From NCBI RefSeq assembly GCF_036924595.1, contig NZ_JAZHRV010000001.1:6289501-6353500 (forward strand): DNA of 64,000 nt, given 5' to 3'. The stretch is from Bradyrhizobium algeriense (GTDB taxonomy: Bacteria > Pseudomonadota > Alphaproteobacteria > Rhizobiales > Xanthobacteraceae). Position numbers and translations under genes: made by a program. This document shows, in pieces, positions 25,057 to 34,590 of the stretch. Below the pieces are notes generated by a model, which saw nothing but the letters and a program-made list of their open reading frames with translations, made no database searches and had not been told where the DNA came from. Positions within the stretch are counted from its first letter, which is position 1. The number at the start of each line of letters is the position of its first letter.

Positions 25057-25883
25057 ACCTCGGCGCCGGCCAATTGCCGGCCCGCCAGCCGCGCCGCCGC
25101 CTGCGGATCATGGGTTGGCAGATAGACGGTCGGACGGGACTGGACGAAATTCCGGATCGCGTCGAGGGTGGCGGTGGAAACCCCCTCGTCGGCGCTGACA
25201 CCGTCGAGCTTGCCCGCGAGCATCAATCTCTCGTCGTAGGAAGTGTCGCCAGCGAAAAAATAGGTGGTATTGCCATCGTCGGCCACGATCGAGAGATGAT
25301 CGGCCGTGTGGCCGGGCGTGGCGACTGCGATAACATCTCCCGCGGCCGTCAATCGCCGGCTTTGCGCGAAGGGTCCGAACGACCGGGCTTCAAGCCGCAA
25401 CGGCGCCGGATCGAACCAGGACGGCCAGCGGTGCGGAAGATAGCCGCGCATCCGGCCCGCAAAGCCGCTGGCGATTTTCAACTCACCCGGCGCCACCAGG
25501 ATTTCGCTGTTCGGGAAATGCGCCAGCCCGCCGTCGTGATCCATGTGCAGATGGGTGAGAACGACCCGTTTGACATCGCGCGGGCCCACACCAAGTGCAC
25601 GCAGCTGCGGACCGATCTCCTGCTCCGGCTCGATCCGGAACGCAACTTCCCAACGGACATAGGGATGCAACGACTTGCCGGATTCGAGCAGATGCGCACC
25701 CTGCCCGGTATCGACCACGATCACGCCTTCGCTGCAGTCGATGGCCCATGCATAGGTCGGGAGCCAATCGGTCCAGGTGGGGTCGGCAAAAATAGCGAGC
25801 CGCCGCGACCATCCATGTCCGCGTCCTTCGACCTGCGCGGTTTTGATCCGGACAAAGCCGGTCTGAATCGCGTGAACTTTCAT
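25053..25883 (-). CDS. metallo-beta-lactamase fold hydrolase, N-acyl homoserine lactonase-like
   Basis: 276 residues. Zinc ligands are seen in VVLTHLHMDHDGGLAHFPNS (HxHxDH), in AVATPGHTADHLSIVADDGN, in YFFAGDTSYDERLML and in YLPTHDPQAAARLA. The layout is that of the AttM/AiiA/QqlR lactonase branch, so lactone hydrolysis is plausible but not shown. No signal peptide. The stop overlaps the right copy of the 26-bp repeat. Confidence 0.83.
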   Translation of the reverse strand: MKVHAIQTGFVRIKTAQVEGRGHGWSRRLAIFADPTWTDWLPTYAWAIDCSEGVIVVDTGQGAHLLESGKSLHPYVRWEVAFRIEPEQEIGPQLRALGVGPRDVKRVVLTHLHMDHDGGLAHFPNSEILVAPGELKIASGFAGRMRGYLPHRWPSWFDPAPLRLEARSFGPFAQSRRLTAAGDVIAVATPGHTADHLSIVADDGNTTYFFAGDTSYDERLMLAGKLDGVSADEGVSTATLDAIRNFVQSRPTVYLPTHDPQAAARLAGRQLAGAEV

Positions 25884-26066
25884 GGCAGCCTCTGCGATGG
25901 TTGGAAACCCCAGGAAACCTCAGGTTAAGCGCCTTGATCATCGGCGGCTAGCGCGCCGGCGCACGAACGACCCGCGCGATCACGGTGGATTGACCAGCGG
26001 GCGCGTTAACTTTGCCATCCAGGAACCGCGGCAGCCTGTCGAGGCCAGCGCCATAGACGCCGGCGC

Positions 26067-27890
26067 TCAAACCTCGCCGATCGCCTCCCGCCTGCGTTTG
26101 TCGGATTCTTCCGCGTAGCGCCGCATGGCATGGGCTTCGGTGAGAATTCCGACCGGCCGATGTTCGCCGCCGGCTTCGACGACCGCCAGCGATTCCGCTT
26201 CGGCGGCGTCAAATACCGCGATGGCTTCCTGAATGTTCATGACCGGATGCAGCACGACGTCCCGATGATGCAGGATGCCGATGAGACCGCGTGTGGCATC
26301 GATGTCAGGTGCGTGCGCTTCGGCGACCACAGCCAGCCCGACATAGCGCCCCGTGGCATCGACCGCGACGACCTGCGTCTTCGATCCCAGCGGAAATTTC
26401 ACCCGGAAGTCCTCGATCCCGATACCGGCATCGACCGTGGCGACATCCGACCGCATCAGGCGCCGCACCGTGAGATCGCGGATCCAGCCGACATCGGCGG
26501 CGCTGCGGATGGTTTCGCCGCGCAGATGCAGGCGCCAGGTCGCGAACGAGTAGCCGAACAATTCGCGGGTGATCTGGGTGGAGATCATGACCGCGACCAG
26601 CACCACCGTGGTGAGCCAGAGATTGCCGGTCGATTCGAGCGCGATGAACGACATCGTCAGCGGGCCGCCGATCACCGACGCCGACAGCGCGCTCATCCCG
26701 ATCACGGCATAGACATTGGGATCCAGCGCAAGGCCCGGCCAGACCAGATCGACGCCGGCGGCGTACAGCCGGCCGCCGAGCGCACCCATGAACAGCGTGG
26801 CGAAGAACAATCCACCGCGAAAGCCAGAGCCGAGCGAGATGATCGAGGCCAGCGCCTTCAGCGCGAAGACGCCGGCGATGATCTGCAACGGCATCGAAAC
26901 GAGGCCGGAAAAATGCAACGCGCCGTGACCTGATGACATCACCTGCGGCGTCAGCAGCGCGAGCAGACCGACGGCGAGGCCGCCGAGTGCCGGGCGCAGC
27001 GGCGGCCAGAGACGGGTCTTCGCCAGCCCCGTCTCGCACAACGCGACGCCGCGCATGATGAGGATGCCGAACAGTGCCGCCAAAATTCCGAGCAGCGCAG
27101 CAACCGCAAGATCGCGCCCGACCACGTCGCCGACCGGGCCGACGCTGATGCCGAGCGACAGGTCCTCAAATCCATGGGTGACGAAATAACCCGCCACGGC
27201 GGCGACGCCGACGGGCGTCAGGCTGGCCGACGTATAGCCTCCGATCACGAGTTCGAAAGCATAGAAGGCGCCGGCGAGCGGGGCGCCGAACGCGCCCGAG
27301 ATCGCAGCCGCCGCTCCACAGCCGACCATGATGCGCTGGTCGGCGCGGCGCAGGTGAAATCCACGGCCGAGCGAAGCGGCAAGGCCGCTCGCAAGTTGGG
27401 TATATCCGGCTTCGAGGCCGACCGACGCTCCGACCCCGCTGGACCAGGTGGTCTGCAGGGCCACGATGACGCTGCCGCGAAACGACATCCGCCCGCCATG
27501 AAGGGCGTTGGCCTCGATCGGGTCGATCTCGCGCGCAGGCCGCCAGCGCAGCAACAGCAGCAGGGCGCCCCCCAGCAGCAAGCCGCCGAGACTTGGAACC
27601 AGCACGGCCCGCAGCGTCTCGACACTCGGCTGGCTGGAAAGCCGCTCCGTGGTGCTGATGTTGAACAGCAGCGCGTGCAGCGCCGCTACCGCCACACTCA
27701 TCGCCAGCACCACCAGGCCGCCGATGGTTCCGATCATCGCCGCCAGCACCACCAGGCTCGTTTCATGGGCGCGAACGAACGCCCGTAACCGGCGCGGAGC
27801 CTCAAGATAACGTGAAGGGGTGGCCATTTTTGAGGTCCGCCAGCGGCTGAACGATGCCTGTCCGTCCGGTTTAGCGGTCTTCACGGCCAT
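26067..27890 (-). CDS. voltage-gated ClC-type chloride channel with C-terminal CBS pair
   Basis: About 607 residues. The ClC core of 10 or more helices contains the gating-Glu region GVGASVGLEAGYTQLASGLA (in place of GREGP), SGAFGAPLAGAFYAFELVIG and SIISLGSGFRGGLFFATLF. After about residue 430 there are two CBS domains (RRLMRSDVATVDAGIGIEDF; VLHPVMNIQEAIAVFDAAEA). This matches ClcB-like transporters. The start is uncertain: ATG at 27890 or 27827 both lack a strong ribosome site, and a longer frame to 27983 exists. Confidence 0.85.
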   Translation of the reverse strand: MAVKTAKPDGQASFSRWRTSKMATPSRYLEAPRRLRAFVRAHETSLVVLAAMIGTIGGLVVLAMSVAVAALHALLFNISTTERLSSQPSVETLRAVLVPSLGGLLLGGALLLLLRWRPAREIDPIEANALHGGRMSFRGSVIVALQTTWSSGVGASVGLEAGYTQLASGLAASLGRGFHLRRADQRIMVGCGAAAAISGAFGAPLAGAFYAFELVIGGYTSASLTPVGVAAVAGYFVTHGFEDLSLGISVGPVGDVVGRDLAVAALLGILAALFGILIMRGVALCETGLAKTRLWPPLRPALGGLAVGLLALLTPQVMSSGHGALHFSGLVSMPLQIIAGVFALKALASIISLGSGFRGGLFFATLFMGALGGRLYAAGVDLVWPGLALDPNVYAVIGMSALSASVIGGPLTMSFIALESTGNLWLTTVVLVAVMISTQITRELFGYSFATWRLHLRGETIRSAADVGWIRDLTVRRLMRSDVATVDAGIGIEDFRVKFPLGSKTQVVAVDATGRYVGLAVVAEAHAPDIDATRGLIGILHHRDVVLHPVMNIQEAIAVFDAAEAESLAVVEAGGEHRPVGILTEAHAMRRYAEESDKRRREAIGEV

Positions 27891-28020
27891 GTTGCAAATG
27901 CGGGCGGAACGGTGGCAGTGGCGGATAAGGCCCGGAACGCTCTTCACAATCCCGTCACGCTGCCTGTAGTATGCAAGGCGCATGCTGCTTCGCAGCTAAC
28001 ATGGGGGTCAGGAGCGTTAC

Positions 28021-28578
28021 TTGAACGCACATGTCTCGCAAGGCGGTTGGCCGGTATTGGTGCTGAACGCGGATTTCCGGCCGCTGAGTTACTACCCGCT
28101 GTCTCTCTGGTCGTGGCAGGACGCGATCAAGGCGGTATTTCTCGATCGCGTCAACATTGTCGAGCACTACGACCGCGCGGTGCGCAGCCCGACCTTCGAG
28201 ATCCAGCTTCCGAGCGTGGTGTCGCTGAAGTCGTTCGTCAAGCCGACGACGCACCCCGCCTTCACCCGGTTCAACGTCTTCCTGCGCGACCGCTTTGTCT
28301 GCCAGTACTGCCACGCGCATGACGACCTCACCTTCGATCACATCATCCCGCGCAGCAAGGGCGGCCAGACCACCTGGGAAAATGTCGTCGCAGCCTGTTC
28401 GCCGTGCAATCTGCGCAAGGGCAATCTGACGCCGCAGCAGGCGCGGATGTTTCCAAGGCAACACCCGTTTGCGCCAACGGTGCATCAACTGCATCGCAAC
28501 GGGCGACTGTTTCCGCCGAACTATCTGCACGATAGCTGGCTGGATTATTTGTACTGGGATACCGAGCTCGATCCGTAG
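28021..28578 (+). CDS. HNH endonuclease family protein
   Basis: 185 residues. The HNH/zinc core is FVCQYCHAHDDLTFDHIIPR, followed by SKGGQTTWENVVAACSPCNL, with CxxC pairs and the DH-N-N pattern. The conserved N-terminal part WPVLVLNADFRPLSYYPLSL is typical of this widespread family of uncertain role. The start is TTG at 28021 with AGGAG about 6 nt upstream. A single gene, not next to a methylase or phage genes. Confidence 0.88.
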   Translation: MNAHVSQGGWPVLVLNADFRPLSYYPLSLWSWQDAIKAVFLDRVNIVEHYDRAVRSPTFEIQLPSVVSLKSFVKPTTHPAFTRFNVFLRDRFVCQYCHAHDDLTFDHIIPRSKGGQTTWENVVAACSPCNLRKGNLTPQQARMFPRQHPFAPTVHQLHRNGRLFPPNYLHDSWLDYLYWDTELDP

Positions 28579-28790
28579 GATTCGCGCCACGGATTTGTCG
28601 CGCCATCCCTCGGTTGGCCTTCTGTTCGAGCCGGCAACAACATCAACACAAATGGGCGACTGGCCGTTCCAGGAACAAACTGGCTGATTGCGCAGTTATT
28701 CAATCCCTTGGCCTGCAGGGACTGCCGCCGCCTCGCGGATCTCGTCCCTCCTGAGCAGGCTTGAAAGCAACCGAATGTTAAGGCGCAGCC

Positions 28791-29714
28791 GTGCTTACCG
28801 CGCCCGTACATCAATTGCGTCCCCCGCCGCATGTCGTCGTGGTCGGTAATGAGAAGGGCGGCTCGGGCAAAACCACTATCGCAATGCACATCGCGGTTGC
28901 GCTGCTGAAGGCCGGCCAGCGCGTCGCAACCGTCGACCTCGACAGCCGGCAGCGGACACTCACCCATTATGTCGAGAGCCGGCGCGACTGGGCGCGGCGG
29001 AAACAAGTCGATCTGGAGTTGCCGACGCATTCCTGCATCGCACGCGTCGAAGGTGCCATGGTGGCGGAAAACGAGGCCGCCGAATGCTCCGATTTTCAGC
29101 GAGCGATTGCCGCTGCACAGGATCGCCATGACTTCGTCGTGATCGATACGCCTCCGCATGACAGCTATCTGATGCGGCTCGCCCATTCGATCACCGACAC
29201 CCTGGTGACGCCGCTCAGCGACAGTTTTGTCGACCTCGATGTGCTGGCGACGCTCGATCCGGTCACGTTGACGGTCACGGGGATCAGCCATTACGGCGAG
29301 TTGGTGCGCGAGACGCGTCGCCATCGCCGGCCGGTCGATGGCGCCCTCATCGATTGGGTGGTCGTGCGCAACCGGATTTCGCCGCGACGATCATCTACCG
29401 CCCAGGTTCTTTGCGGCTGCTTGCAGGAGCTGGCCCTCGATGCAGGTTTTCGAGTTGTACCCGGCTTTCACGACCGCCCGATTTATCGCGACCTTTTTCC
29501 CCGGGGGCTCACCGCGCTGGACGCGCTATGCGAGACAATGCCCGGCATCGATGGGGAGGTCTCTCGCATCCCCGCGTGCTGCGAGGTTGAGGGCCTGCTC
29601 GAGGGGTTGAAACTGCCGATCAACGATCGCGCTCGCCGCCATGCAGCGCTTCGCGCCGAATGGTTTGCTTCTCGCGATCGCCCGCTGGATACCGATATCC
29701 TGGCCGGTCCGTAA
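28791..29714 (+). CDS. MipZ-like division-plane positioning ATPase
   Basis: ParA/MinD-superfamily ATPase of 307 residues. Deviant Walker A is VVVGNEKGGSGKTTIAMHIA, then GQRVATVDLDSRQRTLTHYV, and Walker B-like VVIDTPPHDSYLMRLAHSIT with TPLSDSFVDLDVLATLDPVT. The stretch IDWVVVRNRISPRR matches the MipZ branch, which forms polar gradients and blocks FtsZ assembly away from midcell. The start is GTG. No parB or ftsZ is nearby, so this may be a second, divergent copy. Confidence 0.85.
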   Translation: MLTAPVHQLRPPPHVVVVGNEKGGSGKTTIAMHIAVALLKAGQRVATVDLDSRQRTLTHYVESRRDWARRKQVDLELPTHSCIARVEGAMVAENEAAECSDFQRAIAAAQDRHDFVVIDTPPHDSYLMRLAHSITDTLVTPLSDSFVDLDVLATLDPVTLTVTGISHYGELVRETRRHRRPVDGALIDWVVVRNRISPRRSSTAQVLCGCLQELALDAGFRVVPGFHDRPIYRDLFPRGLTALDALCETMPGIDGEVSRIPACCEVEGLLEGLKLPINDRARRHAALRAEWFASRDRPLDTDILAGP

Positions 29715-29839
29715 AGTGCGAAGCTATCACGGTGGAACTTGCGGTCAAAAACCTCGTGAGCGCCGGGAACGACCGCGCGCGGTGTGGGTTCGGTAGTTCG
29801 GTTGCAAGCCTTAACAAGCAGTGAAGGAGTTTGCGGAAC

Positions 29840-30160
29840 ATGACAACGAGATCGCGCATTTGCTCGACGGCCGGCCTGGCAATCGCCGGTTTGTTGGCCC
29901 TCAGCGTCACCGGTGCGTCGGCACAGGCAATCTATGTCGATTCATATGCCGACCCCTATCCCGTAGCCGATCCGTATCCCGTGGCAGTGGCTCCGGGCAG
30001 CGTTTACGTCGCACCAGGGCCGGTTATCGGAGCACCGCCGATCGTGCGGCCCCGCACCGTGGTGGTGAGCCGTCGGGCCTATGTGCCGGCCCCCGCGTTT
30101 GGCGCGCCGGTGCCCCTCGACTACGCACCCTACGGCAACATTGTCGTTTCTGACTGGTGA
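29840..30160 (+). CDS. small exported Pro/Tyr/Val-rich protein
   Basis: 106 residues. A signal peptide ends at about ALSVTGASAQA. The mature part begins with a short tandem (ADPYPVADPYPVAVAPGS) and is rich in Pro, Val and Tyr. AAGGAG lies 10 nt before the ATG at 29840, which is therefore preferred over a TTG at 29831. Followed by a strong terminator. Function unknown. Confidence 0.6.
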   Translation: MTTRSRICSTAGLAIAGLLALSVTGASAQAIYVDSYADPYPVADPYPVAVAPGSVYVAPGPVIGAPPIVRPRTVVVSRRAYVPAPAFGAPVPLDYAPYGNIVVSDW

Positions 30161-30193
30161 GCCGAACGCGTAGACGCCCAACGCCCGCGTAGG

Positions 30194-30225
30194 AAGGCCC
30201 CGCCGAAGCGGGGCCTTTTCTTTTC
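30194..30225 (+). terminator. Rho-independent terminator
   Basis: A perfect 10-bp stem AAGGCCCCGC/GCGGGGCCTT with loop CGAA, followed by TTCTTTT. It ends the 29840-30160 transcript. Confidence 0.85.
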
Positions 30226-30441
30226 GCGGTCTGCCTCGCAGCGTGCCGACCCCTTGCGGTCGAACATGGCGCCACTGCGCTGATTCAAGCCGGTAACAAT
30301 GTCCGGGCAAATGCGTTCCGACCCGGCACACGTGCTCCGGTCTCCCTTCACTCAGCCACCTAATTCTGTCACGATACTTTTGAGGCGCCCGCCTCGTCAC
30401 AACCACAAGAGCGGCAACAACGCCCCAACGGAAACGCCCCC

Positions 30442-31959
30442 ATGCTCATTCCCATCGCCGACGTGCCGCGCTGGTATGCCGAACGGAAACCGAAGGACAC
30501 CATCGCGGTCAGCCACGGTGACGATGCCATCACTTGGGAGCAGCTCGAGCGCAACGCCAACCGGCGCGCACGTGCTTTTGCCGCTAAAGGCGTCAAGCCC
30601 GGCGATTTCGTTGCCATCGGGCTGCCCAACAGCAATGTGTTTTTCGAGACCACCTTTGCAGTGTGGAAATGTGGCGCGACGCCGACGTCGCTGACTTGGC
30701 GATTGCCGCGCGGCGAGGCCGCAGCCGTGCTCGACATCCTCAAGCCATCGCTGGTGGTCGGCGGCCAGCCCGACTGGAACGCGCCCAATTCAGTGCCGGC
30801 CGATTTCGTGCTGGATGGCTTTTCCGACGAGCCAATCAGCAATCCGGTGGCGCGCTACTGGAAGGCGATGACCAGCGGCGGCTCGACCGGTCGGCCGAAA
30901 GTGATCCTCGATCACAAGCCCGCCGTGGTCGATACCGGCGGATCGGCGGCGCTCGGCATGCCACTCGGCGCTTCCCTGCTCAACCCCGGCCCGCTCTACC
31001 ACAACGCCCCCTTCATCGTTTCGCACACCGCGCTGTTCAACGGCGGACGCGTCACCGGCCTCGTCAAATTCGACGCCGAGGAATGCTTGCGCCTGATCGA
31101 GGCCAGCCGGGTACAGTGGGTCAATTTCGTGCCCACCATGATGCACCGGATCTGGGCGCTGCCCGACGAGGTGCGCAACCGCTACGACTTGTCCAGCCTG
31201 CAGATCGTGTTTCACATGGCCGCGCCGATGCCGCCATGGCTGAAGGAAAAATGGATCGAGTGGTTGGGGCCCGAGCGCATCTACGAACTCTATGGCGGCA
31301 CCGAAGCACAGGGCGCCACGATCATATCGGGCGTCGAATGGCTCGAACACCGCGGCTCGGTCGGCAAGATCGGCGAGACCGCGCGCCTGCGCATCATCGG
31401 CGAAGACGGCAACGAGGTCGCCACCGGCGAAACCGGCGAGATCTATTTCCTGCCCAATGACGGCGCCGGCTCGACCTATCACTATCTCGGCGCCGAGCCG
31501 AAGCGCCGCGCCGACGGCTGGGAATCGCTCGGCGACATCGGAAGGTTGGATGCGGAAGGCTATCTCTATCTCGGCGACCGCCTCGCCGACATGATTTTGC
31601 GCGGCGGCGCGAACATCTATCCGGCGGAAGTCGAGGCCGCGGTGACGGAACATCCCGAGGTGCGTTCCTGCGTCGCTGTAGGCCTCCCCGATCCGGAATT
31701 CGGGCAGCGCGTGCACGCCATCCTCGAACTCGACCCGAGCGCCGATGCACAGGCGGTTGCCGACGGCATGGCCGCGTTCCTGGCCGACCGGCTCAGCCGC
31801 TACAAGCACCCGGAAAGTTTTGAGGCCGTTACCGTCGGCCTGCGCGACGATTCCGGCAAGGTTCGCCGGACGCTGCTGCGCGACGAACGCGCGGGCTGGC
31901 TGAAGCAAAATCGCGATTTCCGGATCATGCCGTCGCGCGAACGGGCCAAGGCGAGCTAA
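30442..31959 (+). CDS. AMP-dependent acyl-CoA ligase
   Basis: 505 residues of the adenylate-forming superfamily. The P-loop is MTSGGSTGRPKVILDHKP, the second motif YELYGGTEAQGATIISG, the hinge YLGDRLADMILRGGANIYP, and the C-terminal catalytic-Lys segment DDSGKVRRTLLRD. The non-standard P-loop (GGSTGRPK) recalls bile-acid/steroid-type CoA ligases; substrate not determinable. A stand-alone gene after a terminator. Confidence 0.87.
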   Translation: MLIPIADVPRWYAERKPKDTIAVSHGDDAITWEQLERNANRRARAFAAKGVKPGDFVAIGLPNSNVFFETTFAVWKCGATPTSLTWRLPRGEAAAVLDILKPSLVVGGQPDWNAPNSVPADFVLDGFSDEPISNPVARYWKAMTSGGSTGRPKVILDHKPAVVDTGGSAALGMPLGASLLNPGPLYHNAPFIVSHTALFNGGRVTGLVKFDAEECLRLIEASRVQWVNFVPTMMHRIWALPDEVRNRYDLSSLQIVFHMAAPMPPWLKEKWIEWLGPERIYELYGGTEAQGATIISGVEWLEHRGSVGKIGETARLRIIGEDGNEVATGETGEIYFLPNDGAGSTYHYLGAEPKRRADGWESLGDIGRLDAEGYLYLGDRLADMILRGGANIYPAEVEAAVTEHPEVRSCVAVGLPDPEFGQRVHAILELDPSADAQAVADGMAAFLADRLSRYKHPESFEAVTVGLRDDSGKVRRTLLRDERAGWLKQNRDFRIMPSRERAKAS

Positions 31960-32121
31960 CCTTCAATGTCCGTGGAACATTTATAAATATGGCCTCTTAT
32001 GAGTCGCATGACGGCCCTTTTTGGGGGACACTTTCAAGACGGCCGTTTGCAGCATAGATTGTCATGAATTCCCGGCGCTTTCGCCCTGCCGAAAGCGCGC
32101 CGGTTCCCCAGGAGACCATCC

Positions 32122-33093
32122 ATGGCCACTTTGACCGAGTGGAGAGTGCCGCCCGCAAACCAGCCGCGCGCGAGCGACTACGCTTTCGACCTCGACAAAG
32201 CCCTGTCGTCGGTTGTCGGGCTGCATTCGATCATCCCGTCCGATGCCCACAGCGCGGAGACGCTCGGCACCGAACGTGCCGGCAATGGCGTCGTGATCGA
32301 TAGCGGGCTGGTGCTGACGATCGGCTATCTCATCACCGAGGCTGAAGCAGTGTGGCTGCATCGCGGCGACGGCCGCGTCGTGGAAGGCCACGCGCTCGGC
32401 TTCGATTTCGAATCCGGCTTCGGCCTGGTGCAGGCGCTCGGCGACCTCGATCTCGAACCGCTGCCGCTCGGTTCTTCAGCCACCACCCAGGTCGGTGACC
32501 GCGTGGTGGTCGGCGGTGCCGGCGGGCGCACGCGCTCGGTCGCAAGCCAGATCGCGGCCAAGCAGGAATTCGCCGGCTATTGGGAATATCTGCTGGATGA
32601 GGCGATCTTCACCCATCCCGCGCATCCGAATTGGGGCGGCACCGGGCTGATCTCGAACCGCGGCGAACTGATCGGCATCGGCTCGCTGCAGCTCGAACGC
32701 GAGCGCGAGGGCAAGGCCGAGCACGTCAACATGATCGTCCCGATCGACCTCTTGAAGCCCGTGCTCGACGACATCAGGAAATTCGGCCGCGTCAACAAGC
32801 CGTCACGGCCGTGGCTCGGCATGTACACCACCGAGATCGACAACCGCGTCGTGGTGGTCGGCATCGCCAGCAAGGGACCGGCAGCGCGCGCCGAATTGAA
32901 GACGGGCGACGTCATCCTCGCGGTCAACGGCGACAAGATCACCAGCCAGACCGGCTTCTACCGCAAGCTCTGGTCGCTCGGTGCCGCCGGCGTCGACGTG
33001 CCGCTCACCGTCTACCATGAGGGCGTTACCTTCGACGTGGTGCTGAGCTCGACCGACCGCGCCAGGCTGTTGAAGGCGCCAAGGCTTCACTGA
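32122..33093 (+). CDS. S1C/HtrA-like protein with PDZ domain, catalytic triad lost
   Basis: 323 residues. The trypsin-like core is recognisable (AGNGVVIDSGLVLTIGYLIT; GDRVVVGGAGGRTRSVASQI), followed by a PDZ domain (RPWLGMYTTEIDNRVVVVGI; AELKTGDVILAVNGDKITSQ). The three catalytic positions appear replaced: Tyr69 in TIGYLI where TNNHVV is expected, Gly99 in FESGFGLVQ where the Asp lies, and Trp171 in PNWGGTGL where GNSGGPL carries Ser. There is no signal peptide. It is therefore likely a cytoplasmic pseudoprotease or binding protein. AGGAGA precedes the ATG. Upstream of an esterase gene on the same strand. Confidence 0.82.
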   Translation: MATLTEWRVPPANQPRASDYAFDLDKALSSVVGLHSIIPSDAHSAETLGTERAGNGVVIDSGLVLTIGYLITEAEAVWLHRGDGRVVEGHALGFDFESGFGLVQALGDLDLEPLPLGSSATTQVGDRVVVGGAGGRTRSVASQIAAKQEFAGYWEYLLDEAIFTHPAHPNWGGTGLISNRGELIGIGSLQLEREREGKAEHVNMIVPIDLLKPVLDDIRKFGRVNKPSRPWLGMYTTEIDNRVVVVGIASKGPAARAELKTGDVILAVNGDKITSQTGFYRKLWSLGAAGVDVPLTVYHEGVTFDVVLSSTDRARLLKAPRLH

Positions 33094-33184
33094 GCTAGGG
33101 CTGCATTAAGAAAGGCTTCATTAAGCTAAGGCTTCATTGAATTGAACCAAGAACCAAGCCACCATTGAAAGCAGAGTACGCCCG

Positions 33185-34255
33185 ATGAGTGAGGCCGTGG
33201 TGGACGACATCGTGGCCGTGCTGCCGCCGCTGTTGCACTCGCTTGAAGCCCTGGGGTTCATCGCGCGCTACCTCAATCCGCCGGATTTCGACCGCGTGAT
33301 GGAGCGCGTTGGGCAACCGGATGAAGCCCTGCGCGCCATTCGGCCGCGACTCGCGCAATGGCCGGCGGAATTTGCAGACATCAAGACCCCGCTGGAGACG
33401 GCCAGCGATGCGGCGCTGGCCGCTTTCGCGGCCTTGCGCGTCGTGCAAAACGGCCAGGGCGATTTCGTCAGCCTGTTTCGTGCGCTGCGTTACGCCCCGC
33501 GCGCGCAGGAGGCGCTCTATGCGCTGTCGGCGAAACTTCCGCCGGTGAACCAGTTCTTTGTCGATCCCGCGCTGCGCGACGACGCCGGGCTTGAAGCGCG
33601 GCTGGCGGCGCCGGCCAACTCAAACACCGGCGTCTTCCACAATCATAACGAGCCCGACAGCCGCGGCGGCTTCTCGCTCTACGTGCCGGAATATTACACG
33701 CCCGATCGCGCATGGCCGCTGGTGATGGCGCTGCACGGCGGCAGGGGCAACGGCCGCGGCTTCCTGTGGAGCTGGCTGCGCGACGCCCGCAGTCGCGGCG
33801 CGATCCTGGTCGCACCGACCGCAACCGGCAGTACCTGGGCATTGATGGGCGACGACACCGATACACCGAACCTCATGTGCATCCTGGAATCCGTCCGCGC
33901 GCGCTGGAATGTCGATCCGGGCAGGATGCTGCTGACCGGCATGAGCGACGGCGGCACATTCTGCTATGTGACGGGCTTCGACGGCGCTTCGCCCTTCACC
34001 CACCTCGCGCCGGTATCGGCGACATTTCATCCGATGCTGGCGGAAATGGCCGATGCCGACAGGCTGCGCGGCCTGCCGATTCATATCGTGCATGGCCGGC
34101 TCGACTGGATGTTTCCGGTGCAGGTGGCGCGGCAGACCAGCCAGGCGCTGTCGGCAGCCGGCGCCAACGTCACCTACCGCGAGCTCGACGATCTCAGCCA
34201 TGCCTATCCGCGCGAGATGAACGCGGAAATGCTGCAATGGCTTGATGGCCCGTAG
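33185..34255 (+). CDS. alpha/beta hydrolase, phospholipase/carboxylesterase type
   Basis: 356 residues. A helical N-terminal region of about 150 residues precedes the hydrolase core. The oxyanion segment is LVMALHGGRGNGRGFLWSWL, the nucleophile elbow GMSDGGTFCYVTGF, the acid in HIVHGRLDWMFPVQVA, and the His in DDLSHAYPREMNAEML. The full catalytic triad is present. It lies 91 bp after the triad-less HtrA-like gene, probably co-transcribed. No signal peptide, so cytoplasmic. Confidence 0.85.
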   Translation: MSEAVVDDIVAVLPPLLHSLEALGFIARYLNPPDFDRVMERVGQPDEALRAIRPRLAQWPAEFADIKTPLETASDAALAAFAALRVVQNGQGDFVSLFRALRYAPRAQEALYALSAKLPPVNQFFVDPALRDDAGLEARLAAPANSNTGVFHNHNEPDSRGGFSLYVPEYYTPDRAWPLVMALHGGRGNGRGFLWSWLRDARSRGAILVAPTATGSTWALMGDDTDTPNLMCILESVRARWNVDPGRMLLTGMSDGGTFCYVTGFDGASPFTHLAPVSATFHPMLAEMADADRLRGLPIHIVHGRLDWMFPVQVARQTSQALSAAGANVTYRELDDLSHAYPREMNAEMLQWLDGP

Positions 34256-34308
34256 ACATGGAACCATGCTCCGGGTGCGGCGTTATCAGCCGCAACGGAG
34301 GGTTTGCC

Positions 34309-34515
34309 ATGCAGACGTTTGTCGGAATGATTTTGGGTGCGCTGCTGCTGGTTGGCGGCGTTTATGTCTACGATTCCATGCAAACGTCGAGCGTCGCGAG
34401 CGGCCAGGTCGCCCAGGCCAATCGCACTATCGTCAACTGGGACGTCGCGGCCGCCGACTGGAACAAGTTGAAGACGCGCGCCCATGAGGATTGGGTCAAG
34501 ATTTCGTCGAAGTAA
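34309..34515 (+). CDS. small membrane-anchored hypothetical protein
   Basis: 68 residues: one N-terminal membrane helix (MQTFVGMILGALLLVGGVYV) and a hydrophilic tail with two Trp (IVNWDVAAADWNKLKTRAHE). GGAGG lies 7 nt before the ATG. A strong terminator follows 25 bp after the stop. Family not recognised beyond similar small rhizobial proteins. Confidence 0.6.
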   Translation: MQTFVGMILGALLLVGGVYVYDSMQTSSVASGQVAQANRTIVNWDVAAADWNKLKTRAHEDWVKISSK

Positions 34516-34540
34516 TTCGGCGATAGCAGCGATAGGATTC

Positions 34541-34570
34541 ACGCCGTCGTCATGCACGACGGCGTTTTTT
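34541..34570 (+). terminator. Rho-independent terminator
   Basis: A perfect 10-bp stem ACGCCGTCGT/ACGACGGCGT with loop CATGC, followed by a run of T. Ends the 34309 transcript; no A-run on the left side, so it is probably one-directional. Confidence 0.85.
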
Positions 34571-34590
34571 CTGGACATTTTTTCTGATGG

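Noticed and set aside
29944-29990. Short tandem repeat
   Set aside because: It is the coding sequence for ADPYPVADPYPV inside the small exported protein, not a separate element. No CRISPR array is present anywhere.
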